NCBI RefSeq assembly: GCF_009496005.1
Contig: NZ_WIBF01000001.1
Location: forward strand, 558,001-622,000
Origin: Tritonibacter litoralis
GTDB taxonomy: Bacteria; Pseudomonadota; Alphaproteobacteria; Rhodobacterales; Rhodobacteraceae
DNA: 64,000 nt
Direction: 5' to 3'
A program made the translations under genes and the position numbers. The notes beneath the pieces are model-generated. The model was not told the origin of the DNA. It saw only the letters and a list, made by a program, of their open reading frames with translations, and ran no database searches. Positions 9,565 through 18,550 of this stretch are shown in pieces; positions within the stretch are counted from its first letter, which is position 1; every line of letters begins with the position of its first letter.

Positions 9565-9681
9565 TCAGCCGATTTGTAAAAGTAAACCACGTTCGTTATC
9601 GCTAACGGCAATAAAATGCAGAGGTTAGGGCTAACAAATCCACTGTTTGCGCCAACGATTTGAAATCAAACACAAATGTGT

Positions 9682-10566
9682 TCAGGTGGCCGCATCGGCT
9701 GTAGCCCGCAAGAGTCGGCGCTCGCGCAGGAATGTATAAAGACCAGAACAGATCACCAGCGCAGAGCCCAGCAGCGTCAAGCTGTCGGGACGTTCCGCAA
9801 AGACAATGGCCCCAACCAGAATGGAGAACAGCAATCGGGTGTAACGAAACGGCGTGACAACAGCCGCATCACCAATCCGCATGGCGATCACGATGGCATA
9901 GTAGCCGCACACCCCAAAGAACACGCCGCCTGCAATCATCGCCCAATCGCTGCCCGTCGGGTTCGACCAGCCCGCTCCGTGCCACCAAATCAAGACGGCC
10001 CCAGCCGGAATGACAGAGGCAAAGGCCTGGAAACTGATTACAGTGGACGGCAGGCTTGGATCCAGCCTGCGGGTAATCAGGTCCCGTACAGCCACCCCCA
10101 GAACGGCCACCAAAACCAACAGGGATGAAGGTTGAAATGTATCAAGGCCGGGGCGGATGATCAGCATCACCCCGGTGAAGCCGACAAAAATCGCACTCCA
10201 CCGACGCCAGCCGACCTGTTCCCCCAGAAACAGGGCCGCGCCCATGGTGATAACCAGCGGCGTCGCCTGAAACACCGCCGCAACCGTCGAAATATCAAGC
10301 AGCGACAAAGCCGTTGCATAGGCCAATGCGGCAAACGCCTCTGCCACGGCGCGCAGGATCATCAAAGGTGACCAATAGCGTGGGTTCAGAAGATCGTGCC
10401 CTTGCACCTTGGCTAAAGAGGCAAAGATAAACCCGCTGCCGCAGCCCAGAACAATCAGAATTTGCCCCACCGCAAGCCCCGACGACAGAGCTTTGATAAA
10501 CATATCCTCGATCGTGAAGCCCACCATGGCGAGCAGTACCAACAAAATACCGTTTACATTGTTCAT
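9682..10566 (-). CDS. EamA/DMT-superfamily transporter
   Basis: A 294-residue inner-membrane protein with about ten predicted helices arranged as two EamA repeats, typical of drug/metabolite exporters. The first repeat begins ILLVLLAMVGFTIEDMFIKAL; the second follows RDLITRRLDP and includes ISFQAFASVIPAGAV. The ATG at 10566 has GGGAG about seven bases upstream, and the longer frame adds only a polar tail. A clean inverted repeat lies 32 bases upstream of the start and may be an operator. The substrate cannot be predicted. Confidence 0.82.
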   Translation of the reverse strand: MNNVNGILLVLLAMVGFTIEDMFIKALSSGLAVGQILIVLGCGSGFIFASLAKVQGHDLLNPRYWSPLMILRAVAEAFAALAYATALSLLDISTVAAVFQATPLVITMGAALFLGEQVGWRRWSAIFVGFTGVMLIIRPGLDTFQPSSLLVLVAVLGVAVRDLITRRLDPSLPSTVISFQAFASVIPAGAVLIWWHGAGWSNPTGSDWAMIAGGVFFGVCGYYAIVIAMRIGDAAVVTPFRYTRLLFSILVGAIVFAERPDSLTLLGSALVICSGLYTFLRERRLLRATADAAT

Positions 10567-10597
10567 GGTCCCGCTCCCAGCTGCCATTTGATGTGCG

Positions 10598-10621
10598 CTG
10601 TTTCCTTGACATCGGAAACAG
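10598..10621. promoter_or_regulatory. Inverted repeat (8-8-8) upstream of the DMT transporter
   Basis: CTGTTTCC and GGAAACAG form perfect 8-bp arms with an 8-base spacer (TTGACATC). The repeat ends about 32 bases before the transporter start codon. Its size fits a TetR- or GntR-type operator. No such regulator is adjacent. Confidence 0.4.
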
Positions 10622-10713
10622 GCATTTCAGCAAGAACAAATGCGACGAACCATCATGATTTGACGTGAGGGTAGACATCACCAAATGTGATAGAAGCGCG
10701 CGCGACGCGGGAC

Positions 10714-11127
10714 TTAACCCTCGCGTTTTGGAACGCCATAAAGCTCCAGCTTGTGACCGCGCAGTTCATAGCCCAGCTTGCGCGCGATCTTCTCTTGCAG
10801 CGCTTCAATGTCGGGGTCACAGAATTCGATCACTTCACCACTGTTAAGATCGATCAGATGATCATGGTGATCCCGTTCAGCATCTTCATACCGCGCGCGC
10901 CCGTCACCAAATTCCAAACGTTCCAAAATGCCTGCTTCTTCAAACAGTTTGACGGTCCGGTACACTGTCGCGATGGAAATCCCGTCGTCCTGCGCAATCG
11001 CTCGCTTGTACAGCTCTTCGACATCCGGGTGATCGGCACTGTCTTGTAGCACCTGCGCAATCACACGACGCTGACCAGTCATACGCAGCCCTTTGGCCTC
11101 ACACCGGGCGATAATCGACGTTGTCAT
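10714..11127 (-). CDS. Fur-family metal-responsive regulator, Mur-like
   Basis: A 137-residue Fur-family repressor. The N-terminal winged helix includes RMTGQRRVIAQVL and ISIATVYRTVKLFEEAG. The metal-binding hinge carries ERDHHDHLID. The usual structural-zinc CxxC just after the HHDH motif is absent (it reads IDLNSG). This is typical of alphaproteobacterial Fur proteins that act as manganese-responsive Mur regulators, and contrasts with Irr. It is divergent from the DEAD-box helicase across a 228-base intergenic region. I see no convincing Mur box there, so autoregulation is not claimed. Confidence 0.85.
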   Translation of the reverse strand: MTTSIIARCEAKGLRMTGQRRVIAQVLQDSADHPDVEELYKRAIAQDDGISIATVYRTVKLFEEAGILERLEFGDGRARYEDAERDHHDHLIDLNSGEVIEFCDPDIEALQEKIARKLGYELRGHKLELYGVPKREG

Positions 11128-11355
11128 CGCAGTCCTTTCTTCTCACTGCAAAGTCTTGGAGCGTCCCGTCTTTAACGCATCCTCTTCGCGCCGCAAACCG
11201 GCTTTTCTTGACCTTAGCCGGTTGACAAGCTGGTTATCCACAGTCATTTGCGCTGCAACTGACATTCTTTGACTGCGGCCCTATCGACGATAGCCCAGCC
11301 GCGCATGACAGCAGCCCCGCCGATCCGGCGCATCTGGCTGCGAAAGGATCACCGA

Positions 11356-12681
11356 GTGAGCGATTTTGCTGCAATGGAGCTGCCGCCGCAGCTTTTGAAA
11401 CGTCTTGAAGCCATGGAGCTGAGCACCCCGACCCCCATTCAGGCGCGGGCCATTCCGCATGCCTTGCAGGGGCGCGATGTCTTGGGTCTGGCGCAAACCG
11501 GCACCGGCAAGACGGCGGCCTTTGGTATTCCGCTGGTCGCCCAGATGCTGGCTTATGGCCGCAAACCCGCCGCGGGCACCGCGCGCGCGCTGATCCTGGC
11601 CCCGACCCGGGAATTGGTGAACCAGATCTCTGAAACCCTGAAGGCGCTGACCGAAAGCACACCTGTGCGGGTCACCGTGATTGTGGGTGGCGTGTCCATC
11701 AACCCGCAGATCACCCGCCTATCACGCGGCACGGATATCGTGGTGGCGACACCAGGGCGCTTGCTGGACATTATGGAGCGCGAAGCCATCGATCTGGGCT
11801 CATGCGATTTCCTGGTCCTGGATGAGGCCGACCAAATGCTGGACATGGGCTTTATCCACGCGCTGCGCAAGATTGCGCCGCTTCTGCCCAAAGAGCGCCA
11901 GACCATGCTGTTCTCGGCCACTATGCCGAAACAGATGAACGAGATTGCCTCCACCTATCTGGACAGCCCCATTCGTATCGAGGTGACCCCGCCCGGCAAA
12001 CCTGCCGCCAAAGTGACCCAGTCGATCCACTTCATCGCCAAGGCTGAAAAGCTCTCGCTGCTGAAAGAGCTGTTGGCCGAACACAAGGATGAGCGCACGC
12101 TGATCTTTGGCCGAACCAAACACGGCATGGAACGTCTGATGAAGACGCTGGACAAGGCCGGTTTCTCGGCCGCCGCGATCCATGGCAACAAAAGCCAGGG
12201 CCAGCGTGAGCGCGCCTTGGCCGCCTTCAAATCGGGTGAGGTCAAGTTTCTGGTTGCAACCGATGTGGCGGCCCGCGGACTGGATATCCCGGATGTGAAA
12301 TATGTCTATAACTATGAGCTGCCAAATGTCCCGGACGCCTATGTGCACCGGATCGGCCGCACCGCCCGCGCAGGCAAAGACGGTCAAGCCGTAGCCTTCT
12401 GTGCGCCGGATGAGATGGATGAGCTGAAAGCCATCCAAAAGACCATGAAGATCACGATCCCAGTCGCCTCTGGTCGCCCCTGGGAAGCCATGCCCGATCC
12501 AGCTGCAGCCCCCAAAGGGCGCCGTGGCAGCGGCCCGCGTCGTGGCGGGCGTCCGGCCGGCGGTCCAAAGGCAGAGGCAAGCGGCCCCTCGGATGGGAAA
12601 CCCGGCGGGTTTCGCCGTCGCAACAAGGGCAAAAAACCGGCCAAGCACAATACCCCGTCTCCGGGACGGCGCTCTAGCTAA
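11356..12681 (+). CDS. DEAD-box ATP-dependent RNA helicase
   Basis: A 441-residue RhlE/SrmB-class RNA helicase. Motifs in order: PTPIQ (Q motif), AQTGTGKT (I), PTRELVNQ (Ia), TPGRLLD (Ib), LDEADQMLDMGF (II), SAT (III), ATDVAARGLDIPDV (V) and HRIGRTARAG (VI). The last 60 residues form a basic Gly/Arg/Lys-rich tail that probably binds RNA. The start is a GTG at 11356 with AAGGA seven bases upstream; the longer ATG frame adds a non-conserved leader. It likely remodels RNA in ribosome assembly or mRNA decay. Confidence 0.93.
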   Translation: MSDFAAMELPPQLLKRLEAMELSTPTPIQARAIPHALQGRDVLGLAQTGTGKTAAFGIPLVAQMLAYGRKPAAGTARALILAPTRELVNQISETLKALTESTPVRVTVIVGGVSINPQITRLSRGTDIVVATPGRLLDIMEREAIDLGSCDFLVLDEADQMLDMGFIHALRKIAPLLPKERQTMLFSATMPKQMNEIASTYLDSPIRIEVTPPGKPAAKVTQSIHFIAKAEKLSLLKELLAEHKDERTLIFGRTKHGMERLMKTLDKAGFSAAAIHGNKSQGQRERALAAFKSGEVKFLVATDVAARGLDIPDVKYVYNYELPNVPDAYVHRIGRTARAGKDGQAVAFCAPDEMDELKAIQKTMKITIPVASGRPWEAMPDPAAAPKGRRGSGPRRGGRPAGGPKAEASGPSDGKPGGFRRRNKGKKPAKHNTPSPGRRSS

Positions 12682-12691
12682 CCTGCGGTTC

Positions 12692-12714
12692 TGCGGAACC
12701 GATTAGGTTCCGCA
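12692..12714. terminator. Hairpin at the helicase/selO convergent junction
   Basis: A 9-bp perfect stem (TGCGGAACC/GGTTCCGCA, loop GATTA) lies 10 bases after the helicase stop, and the selO stop codon falls in its loop region. There is no T-run on either side, so it is at best a weak or Rho-assisted terminator. Confidence 0.4.
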
Positions 12715-14121
12715 AAAGGTGGCCGCGACCACTTCGTTCTCTGTGGGTGGGCGCGTCAGATCCATGTCGTCTGGCTGTTCGCTATATGGATCAGACAGAA
12801 CCCGGTTCAACCGCTCAAACGGTGCAAAATCCCCTGCAACTGCCGCTTCGATCATCTGTTCGATCCTGTGGTTGCGCGGGATGAAAACCGGGTTCACTGC
12901 GCGCATCACATCCAATGGAGCCTTCTCCCGCGCCAGACGCGCACGCCAGCTTGGCTCCCACTGGTCGAAGGCCCCAGGATCCAAAAACTGATCCCGCGCT
13001 GCGCCATCTGACAAGGCCCGGAACGTATCGGTGAAATCCGCGCGTTCCTGGGTCATGCGCTCCTGCAGGCCCATGATCAGATCCTGATCTCCGTCTTCTT
13101 TGGTCGTCAGGCCGATCTTGGCCCGAAACGTGTCGACCCAGGCCGCTTGTAACAAGGCGGGCATGGCATGAATGATCTCGGTCGCTTCTTCAACCGCAGC
13201 CTCGGGATCATCCAGCTGCTGCAACAGGGCGGTAGCCAACTGCGCCAGGTTCCAGACAATGATTTGCGGCTGGTTGGCATAGGCATAACGCCCCATCCGG
13301 TCGATCGAAGAGAACACCCGATTGGGATGGAAATCATCCATAAAGGCACAAGGACCATAGTCAATCGTCTCACCCGCGATCGCGCAATTGTCAGTGTTCA
13401 TCACCCCGTGGATGAAGCCCACCCCCATCCAGGCGGCAATCAACTGGACCTGTCGGTCCCGCACAGCGCGGAGCAACCCCATCGGCCCTTGTGCCTCTGG
13501 ATAATGCCGCTCGATGGCGTATTGGGTGAGGGTCTTTAACGCATCCACCTGCCCGCGCACCGCAAAGATCTGAAATGTCCCCACCCGCAGATGGCTTTGG
13601 GCAACACGGGTCAGCACAGCTCCGGGCAGCCCCCGCTCGCGCCAGACAGTCTCTCCCGTCTCGACAACAGCCAAAGCGCGTGTGGTTGGGATGCCCAAGG
13701 CGTGCATCGCTTCCGAGACGACATATTCCCGCAAAACCGGCCCCAGCCAGGCGCGGCCATCCCCTTGTCGGGAGTAAGGCGTGCGCCCCGAGCCTTTTAG
13801 CTGAATGTCTCGGCGTATCCCGTCAGCTCCCAGCGTTTCGCCTAAGAGAATCGCGCGCCCATCGCCAAGTTGCGGATTATAAGTGCCAAATTGATGACCG
13901 CTGTACAGCTGCGCCAAGGGCTCCGCCCCGTCCGGCACCTGGCTGCCGCCAAAAACCGCAGCCATTTCCGCAGGCTCTCCGGACGCGATGCCCAGAACAT
14001 CAGCCAACGCTTCATTGAACGCGCGCAATTGCGGCGCGGCCACAGGTTCTGGCGCAAGCTTGGTGAAAAAGACCGGATCAAGGCCTGCGAAGGAATTGTC
14101 AAAAGGGATGCTGAATGTCAT
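12703..14121 (-). CDS. selO: SelO (YdiU) protein adenylyltransferase pseudokinase
   Basis: A 472-residue member of the SelO family, which transfers AMP to protein hydroxyl side chains and is linked to redox homeostasis. Visible landmarks are GRAILLGE, LKGSGRTPYSRQGDGRA, HGVMNTDNCAIAGETIDYGPCAFMD-type metal and nucleotide motifs near residues 240-265, and a C-terminal Cys three residues from the end (FCGT). That Cys replaces the selenocysteine of eukaryotic SelO. The ATG at 14121 starts MTFSIPFDNSFA; an in-frame start at 14160 would reach toward the divergent cupin gene. No clear Shine-Dalgarno sequence is seen. Confidence 0.9.
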   Translation of the reverse strand: MTFSIPFDNSFAGLDPVFFTKLAPEPVAAPQLRAFNEALADVLGIASGEPAEMAAVFGGSQVPDGAEPLAQLYSGHQFGTYNPQLGDGRAILLGETLGADGIRRDIQLKGSGRTPYSRQGDGRAWLGPVLREYVVSEAMHALGIPTTRALAVVETGETVWRERGLPGAVLTRVAQSHLRVGTFQIFAVRGQVDALKTLTQYAIERHYPEAQGPMGLLRAVRDRQVQLIAAWMGVGFIHGVMNTDNCAIAGETIDYGPCAFMDDFHPNRVFSSIDRMGRYAYANQPQIIVWNLAQLATALLQQLDDPEAAVEEATEIIHAMPALLQAAWVDTFRAKIGLTTKEDGDQDLIMGLQERMTQERADFTDTFRALSDGAARDQFLDPGAFDQWEPSWRARLAREKAPLDVMRAVNPVFIPRNHRIEQMIEAAVAGDFAPFERLNRVLSDPYSEQPDDMDLTRPPTENEVVAATFCGT

Positions 14122-14173
14122 GGGGCAAAGATATGCAAAGCCTGCAAGATTACCAGCCACAAAGGATGTTCAG

Positions 14174-14593
14174 ATGACCGCTGATGAGATTATTGCAAAG
14201 CTCAACCTCGCCCCCCACCCCGAAGGAGGCTGGTTCCGGGAAACATGGGCAGCTGACAATCCAGGACGCGCCACCGGCACATGTATCTACTTCCTCTTGA
14301 AGGCCACTGAGCGCAGCCATTGGCATCGGGTGGATGCAGCGGAAATATGGCTCTATCACGCCGGCGCCCCTCTGGTACTGTCCTTGGCTGCGAATGCCTC
14401 CGGCCCCGCGCAGGATCATCTGTTGTCACCGGATCTTACCCAAGGCGAGCCGCAAGTGATTGTGCCCAAAGGGCACTGGCAGGCGGCAAAGACCACAGGG
14501 GATTGGACCTTGGTGAGCTGCACCGTGAGCCCCGGATTTCAGTTTGACGGGTTTGAGCTGGCGCCCAAAGGTTTCGACATACCGCGCCAATAG
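14174..14593 (+). CDS. Cupin, DUF985 family
   Basis: A 139-residue single-domain cupin of the DUF985 type. Typical segments are LAPHPEGGWFRETW near residues 10-25, SHWHRVDAAEIWLYHAG (the metal-site His region), VPKGHWQAA, and the C-terminal LVSCTVSPGFQFDGFELA. Members of this family have a beta-barrel fold, but their substrates are mostly unknown. The ATG has AAAGGA seven bases upstream. It is divergent from selO with only 52 bases between the start codons. Confidence 0.85.
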   Translation: MTADEIIAKLNLAPHPEGGWFRETWAADNPGRATGTCIYFLLKATERSHWHRVDAAEIWLYHAGAPLVLSLAANASGPAQDHLLSPDLTQGEPQVIVPKGHWQAAKTTGDWTLVSCTVSPGFQFDGFELAPKGFDIPRQ

Positions 14594-14619
14594 GCAATTG
14601 CCCCGTGCATGAGGGGTTT

Positions 14620-14683
14620 CGCTTCGGGCTCAGCCCGAAGCGACCAGCGCGCCTGCGCAGCCCCTTGGGCTGCGCAGGCGCGC
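14620..14683 (+). repeat. Two-hairpin palindromic element, copy 1
   Basis: Two strong perfect hairpins stand side by side between the convergent cupin and anmK genes. The first is CGCTTCGGGCT with its complement around a single C (14620-14642). The second has 17-bp arms with a CTT loop (14647-14683, arm GCGCGCCTGCGCAGCCC). The spacer begins with ACC. A similar pair occurs inverted at 18475-18528. It may act as a bidirectional terminator or a REP/BIME-like repeat. Confidence 0.7.
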
Positions 14684-14756
14684 CCGGCCCAACGGGACCC
14701 GGGGCTTTTTCAAAGCATCGTGGGACGGGCGGGAGCGCTGTGTGTCAACCTCAGCT

Positions 14757-15869
14757 TCAACCCGACGCCGGGACGCTGACAGTTCCCCCGCCAACACAAG
14801 CGCTGACACCGGTTGTCGATGGGGCTGACGTGGGCAAGCCACGCGCGACACGCACCGCCAAAAACGCAAAGGCCTGAGCCTCCAGCATATCCCCGTCCAG
14901 TCCAACGGCTTCGACCGGTTCAACCTCACATTCCAAGGACACTTTCAACATATCCATCAATACCGGATTATGCCGTCCGCCACCGGTCACCAGAACCTTG
15001 GTTGGCGCTTGGGGGCAATGCTGCATGGCCTCTGCCACAGCTGCCGCACACATTCCCGTCAATGTCGCCGCGGCATCCGCATCAGAAAGCTCCCGAACCA
15101 AACCAACCATCTCTGCAAAATCATTTCGATCCAGTGATTTGGGCGGCATTCTTGCAAAATAAGGCTCCGCCAGGAACAACTCCAACGCGCCGGTCTCAAC
15201 GGTTCCGGACTTGGCAATTTTCCCGCCCTCATCCATCGAAAGCCCCAAACGCGCTTGCACAAGGTCGTTCACCGGCGCATTGGCCGGTCCCGTGTCAAAG
15301 GCTAAAAGAGCGCCATCCTCCTCCGGCCTCTCAAAACGCGGATCGACATAGGTCAGATTGCCCACCCCGCCGAGATTCAAAAAACACAAAGGCTGCGCGG
15401 CCCCGATGTATTTTGCACAGGCAAAATGGAAAAACGGCGCCAGCGGCGCGCCCTCTCCCCCCATTGCCACATCATCGCTGCGGAAGTCCCAAACCACCGG
15501 TGCCCCCAGCGCTTGGGCCAATGCAGCACCATCGCCAACCTGCAGGGTTCCTTGCAAGCGCGGCGCATGGGCCAGGGTCTGGCCGTGAAACCCCAAAACT
15601 GCGACGTCGGAAAACCCGCTCAGCAGCCTTTGATGCGCCGCCGTCACAACCTGCGCTGCGGCCTCCACCTCAGGCCCCGACCACTGCCCCAGAGCCGCCC
15701 GCAGGATCGCGCGTTCCTCGGCGCTATACGCCCGGTAGGCGCTTCGTCCAAATCCGTGAATGCGGTGACCATCTGTATCAATCACAGCCACATCCACCCC
15801 ATCCAGCGAGGTACCACTCATGGCTCCTGCCGCATGCACCACGCCCGTTTTTGAAATCGCTCGTCCCAT
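14757..15869 (-). CDS. anmK: Anhydro-N-acetylmuramic acid kinase
   Basis: A 370-residue kinase of peptidoglycan recycling. It opens the 1,6-anhydro ring of anhydro-MurNAc and phosphorylates it to MurNAc-6-phosphate. Family motifs are [15 protein letters not shown] near the N-terminus, [36 protein letters not shown], and [12 protein letters not shown] in the C-terminal ATPase-fold half. The ATG at 15869 is used; the longer frame begins with a GTG and adds only basic residues. It is divergent from tyrS. nagZ, encoded in this window at about 31 kb, makes its substrate. Confidence 0.93.
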   Translation of the reverse strand: MGRAISKTGVVHAAGAMSGTSLDGVDVAVIDTDGHRIHGFGRSAYRAYSAEERAILRAALGQWSGPEVEAAAQVVTAAHQRLLSGFSDVAVLGFHGQTLAHAPRLQGTLQVGDGAALAQALGAPVVWDFRSDDVAMGGEGAPLAPFFHFACAKYIGAAQPLCFLNLGGVGNLTYVDPRFERPEEDGALLAFDTGPANAPVNDLVQARLGLSMDEGGKIAKSGTVETGALELFLAEPYFARMPPKSLDRNDFAEMVGLVRELSDADAAATLTGMCAAAVAEAMQHCPQAPTKVLVTGGGRHNPVLMDMLKVSLECEVEPVEAVGLDGDMLEAQAFAFLAVRVARGLPTSAPSTTGVSACVGGGTVSVPASG

Positions 15870-16011
15870 GTTCCTGCGCCTTTTGACCACTGGCGGATCT
15901 GCGCCGCCCTTGTATTGCAGGATACAGCGGGAATTTTCGCAGGAAAATAGGTTCCAACCAATCCAATTGCGCTTTATACAGCCCCTCGCAATTCATTAGC
16001 CGAGGCATGTT

Positions 16012-17265
16012 ATGACTTATCATCCAAAATCGGAGTTCATCGCCGTTATGATGGAACGCGGGTTCCTTGCGGACTGCACCGATTATCAGGGCCTGGATGA
16101 GGCGATGGTGAACGGCACCGTAACCGCATACATCGGCTATGATGCGACCGCTCAGTCGCTGCATGTCGGCCATTTGCTGAATATTATGATGCTGCGCTGG
16201 CTGCAGAAATCCGGGCATCGTCCGATCACCTTGATGGGCGGCGGCACCACAAAAGTGGGTGACCCATCCTTCCGCTCGGACGAGCGCCCGCTGTTGGGCC
16301 CAGAGCAAATTCAAGCGAATATCCACGGCATGCAGCAGGTCTTTGCGAAGTACCTTTCTTACGGAGATGGCGCATCGGACGCGTTGATGCTGAACAATGC
16401 CGAATGGCTGGATGACCTGAACTATCTTGAATTCCTGCGCGACATTGGTCGCCATTTCTCGGTCAATCGGATGCTGTCGTTCGAGAGTGTTAAATCCCGC
16501 CTGGACCGCGAACAATCGCTGTCTTTCCTAGAATTCAACTACATGATTCTGCAGGCCTATGACTTCCTGGAGCTCAATCGCCGCTACGGCTGTGTGTTGC
16601 AGATGGGCGGTTCGGATCAATGGGGCAATATTGTCAACGGTATCGACCTCACCCGCCGTGTTCTGGACAATGAGATCTATGGCCTGACCTCCCCACTGTT
16701 GACCACCTCGGATGGTCGCAAGATGGGGAAATCCCAAGGCGGGGCCATCTGGCTGAACGGCGACATGCTGAGCCCTTATGAATTTTGGCAATTCTGGCGC
16801 AATACAACGGACGCGGACGTGGGTCGATTCTTGAAACTCTATACGGAGCTTCCGGTCGAAGAATGTGAGCGTCTGGGCGCGCTTGCAGGGTCTGAGATCA
16901 ACGCCGCTAAAGTGATCCTGGCCAATGAGGTCACAACCTTGCTGCACGGGCCAGAGGCCGCCTCCGCCGCCGAGGCCACGGCGCGCGAGGTGTTTGAAAA
17001 AGGTGGCGTCGGGGATGACCTGCCGACCTTGACCCTGACCGCTGCGGATCTGGGCGATGGCATGTCCATTGTACAGGCGCTGGTCAAATCAGGCCTCGCT
17101 AAATCCGGCAAGGATGCCAAACGCCTCATTTCAGAAAACGGCGCCAAGATCGACGACAAGCCTCTGACCGACGCAGGCCTAATGTTGGATGCCGCTGCGC
17201 TAGCCTCTCCAGTCAAACTGTCAGCCGGCAAAAAACGCCACGCCTTGGTCCAGCTGGAAGGCTGA
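16012..17265 (+). CDS. tyrS: Tyrosyl-tRNA synthetase
   Basis: A 417-residue class I aminoacyl-tRNA synthetase that charges tRNA-Tyr. It shows the HIGH-equivalent HVGHL at residue 46, the tyrosine-binding [19 protein letters not shown] near residue 200, and the KMSKS-equivalent RKMGKS near 240. The C-terminal 70 residues form an S4-type RNA-binding domain ([17 protein letters not shown]). A GAGG element six bases upstream supports the ATG. It ends at a good terminator and is monocistronic. Confidence 0.96.
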   Translation: MTYHPKSEFIAVMMERGFLADCTDYQGLDEAMVNGTVTAYIGYDATAQSLHVGHLLNIMMLRWLQKSGHRPITLMGGGTTKVGDPSFRSDERPLLGPEQIQANIHGMQQVFAKYLSYGDGASDALMLNNAEWLDDLNYLEFLRDIGRHFSVNRMLSFESVKSRLDREQSLSFLEFNYMILQAYDFLELNRRYGCVLQMGGSDQWGNIVNGIDLTRRVLDNEIYGLTSPLLTTSDGRKMGKSQGGAIWLNGDMLSPYEFWQFWRNTTDADVGRFLKLYTELPVEECERLGALAGSEINAAKVILANEVTTLLHGPEAASAAEATAREVFEKGGVGDDLPTLTLTAADLGDGMSIVQALVKSGLAKSGKDAKRLISENGAKIDDKPLTDAGLMLDAAALASPVKLSAGKKRHALVQLEG

Positions 17266-17300
17266 CCAGAATCGCAAATCGAAAAGCACTTGGATGACAC

Positions 17301-17329
17301 AAGGGGCGCAAACTGCGCCCCTTTCTTTT
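17301..17329 (+). terminator. Rho-independent terminator of tyrS
   Basis: A 10-bp perfect stem (AAGGGGCGCA/TGCGCCCCTT, loop AAC) is followed by TCTTTT. It begins 36 bases after the tyrS stop. Confidence 0.8.
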
Positions 17330-17334
17330 GAGCA

Positions 17335-17424
17335 TTACAAAAGAAAGTAATCCACCAGCGTCAGCACCACAAACACTGGCACAGACAGGGCTGTTGCGAC
17401 CAAAAAAGCGGCGGTTTTGGTCAT
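17335..17424 (-). CDS. Possible 29-residue single-pass membrane peptide
   Basis: A 29-codon frame opposite the tyrS terminator tail encodes MTKTAAFLVATALSVPVFVV and a short continuation ending DYFLL. It has two polar or basic residues, then one hydrophobic segment long enough to cross the membrane, then an acidic residue. This looks like a real small membrane protein in composition. No good Shine-Dalgarno sequence precedes it, so it may be chance. Confidence 0.35.
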   Translation of the reverse strand: MTKTAAFLVATALSVPVFVVLTLVDYFLL

Positions 17425-17517
17425 TCGGGAACAAGGGGCCGCGACCCCGTAAACTTTATTTCGATTTTTCATGACCTGATTAACCATCAATTAGGTTTCG
17501 CTGGGGTTAATGGGCCC

Positions 17518-18444
17518 ATGTTTGATCTCAGCTCTGCCGACCCCATGCCCCATGCCACCTCCTGCGACACGCGCGACCGGGCGTTGCCGCAATCTGATGA
17601 GTTCGCCAAGGCGCTGCGCCTGAGCGGTCAAACACCGCTGCGGCTGGACCGAATGCAAGATATGATCGTCTTGCGCCGCAAGTTCTGGGGGCGCATTCCC
17701 GTGGCCATGATCAACCGCGCGGATCTGACAAAACCGGCACGGCTGCTTGAAATTCTGCAAGAGGAAGGCATGCCGCGCACACCTGTGCTGCTGTCCCCCG
17801 AGCGGCCCACGCCCGAACTTGCGCGCCTTGGCGCCCTGCCCCTGATGACGCCCGCCTCGGTGGCGGTGCTGGATCTTGGAGGCACGCGCGCGGATCTCCG
17901 GGCGCGCTTGCAGCAGAAATGGCGCAACCGTCTGAATGCGGCAGAAAACGCGAACCTGCGCGTGACCCGGCAAAATATGCCCATTGACCCGGACCACTGG
18001 CTGTTGCGCGCAGATAGCGCCTTGCAACAAACACGTGGCTATCGCAGCTGGCCTACGGCACTGACCCTCGCCTATGCGCAAAGCAACCCCGGTCAGGCCA
18101 AGCTGTTTCAGGCCCATTTGGGCAATGACATTGTGGCGGGCGTGCTCATCCTGACCCATGGCGACCGCGCGACCTATCACATCGCTCACAGCACAGAGGC
18201 TGGCAAAGCCCAAAACGCACATAATCTCCTGATGTGGTCGGCAATGGAGTGGCTGGCCGCCAAAGGATGCCACAGCCTTGACCTGGGAGTTATCAATACT
18301 GAGGATGCCGAAGGTCTGGCGCGCTTCAAACTGGGCACTGGCGCAGAGCTTCGCAAACTGGGCGGCACCTGGCTGTTCTGGCCCCCCTTGGGGCGCAGAC
18401 TTGCCCCACTTGCGCGGCTGGATCTCAACCTGATGCGCGCTTGA
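17518..18444 (+). CDS. FemAB/GNAT-like acyltransferase
   Basis: A 308-residue protein whose C-terminal half has the FemAB-like (BioF2 or Acetyltransf_6) GNAT fold. Landmarks are LQQKWRNRLNAAE (equivalent to the FemAB helix with RxxxNxA), ARTYHIAHS-like strands around residue 220, HNLLMWSAMEWLAAKGC, and LDLGVINTEDAEGLARFKLG. Such enzymes transfer aminoacyl or acyl groups, often onto peptidoglycan precursors or lipids. The start is uncertain: ATG 17518 lacks a clear Shine-Dalgarno sequence, and Met10 is an alternative. It faces uup across a two-hairpin repeat. Confidence 0.72.
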   Translation: MFDLSSADPMPHATSCDTRDRALPQSDEFAKALRLSGQTPLRLDRMQDMIVLRRKFWGRIPVAMINRADLTKPARLLEILQEEGMPRTPVLLSPERPTPELARLGALPLMTPASVAVLDLGGTRADLRARLQQKWRNRLNAAENANLRVTRQNMPIDPDHWLLRADSALQQTRGYRSWPTALTLAYAQSNPGQAKLFQAHLGNDIVAGVLILTHGDRATYHIAHSTEAGKAQNAHNLLMWSAMEWLAAKGCHSLDLGVINTEDAEGLARFKLGTGAELRKLGGTWLFWPPLGRRLAPLARLDLNLMRA

Positions 18445-18474
18445 TACTGACCTGTTCGGTTCAACCAGATGCGA

Positions 18475-18528
18475 CGGCGCCGCGCCCAAAGGGCGCGGCG
18501 CCGGTCGTTTCGGGCAAAGCCCGAAGCG
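18475..18528 (-). repeat. Two-hairpin palindromic element, copy 2 (inverted)
   Basis: On the minus strand the order matches copy 1: a CGCTTCGGGC stem with loop TTT (18528-18506, one G-U pair), then a short spacer containing ACC, then a GC-rich 13-bp perfect stem with loop TTT (18503-18475). It lies between convergent genes, as copy 1 does. The first hairpin is nearly the same sequence in both copies; the second keeps only its GC-rich palindromic form. Confidence 0.7.
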
Positions 18529-18550
18529 AAAAACTTCATCTCTCCGGAGG

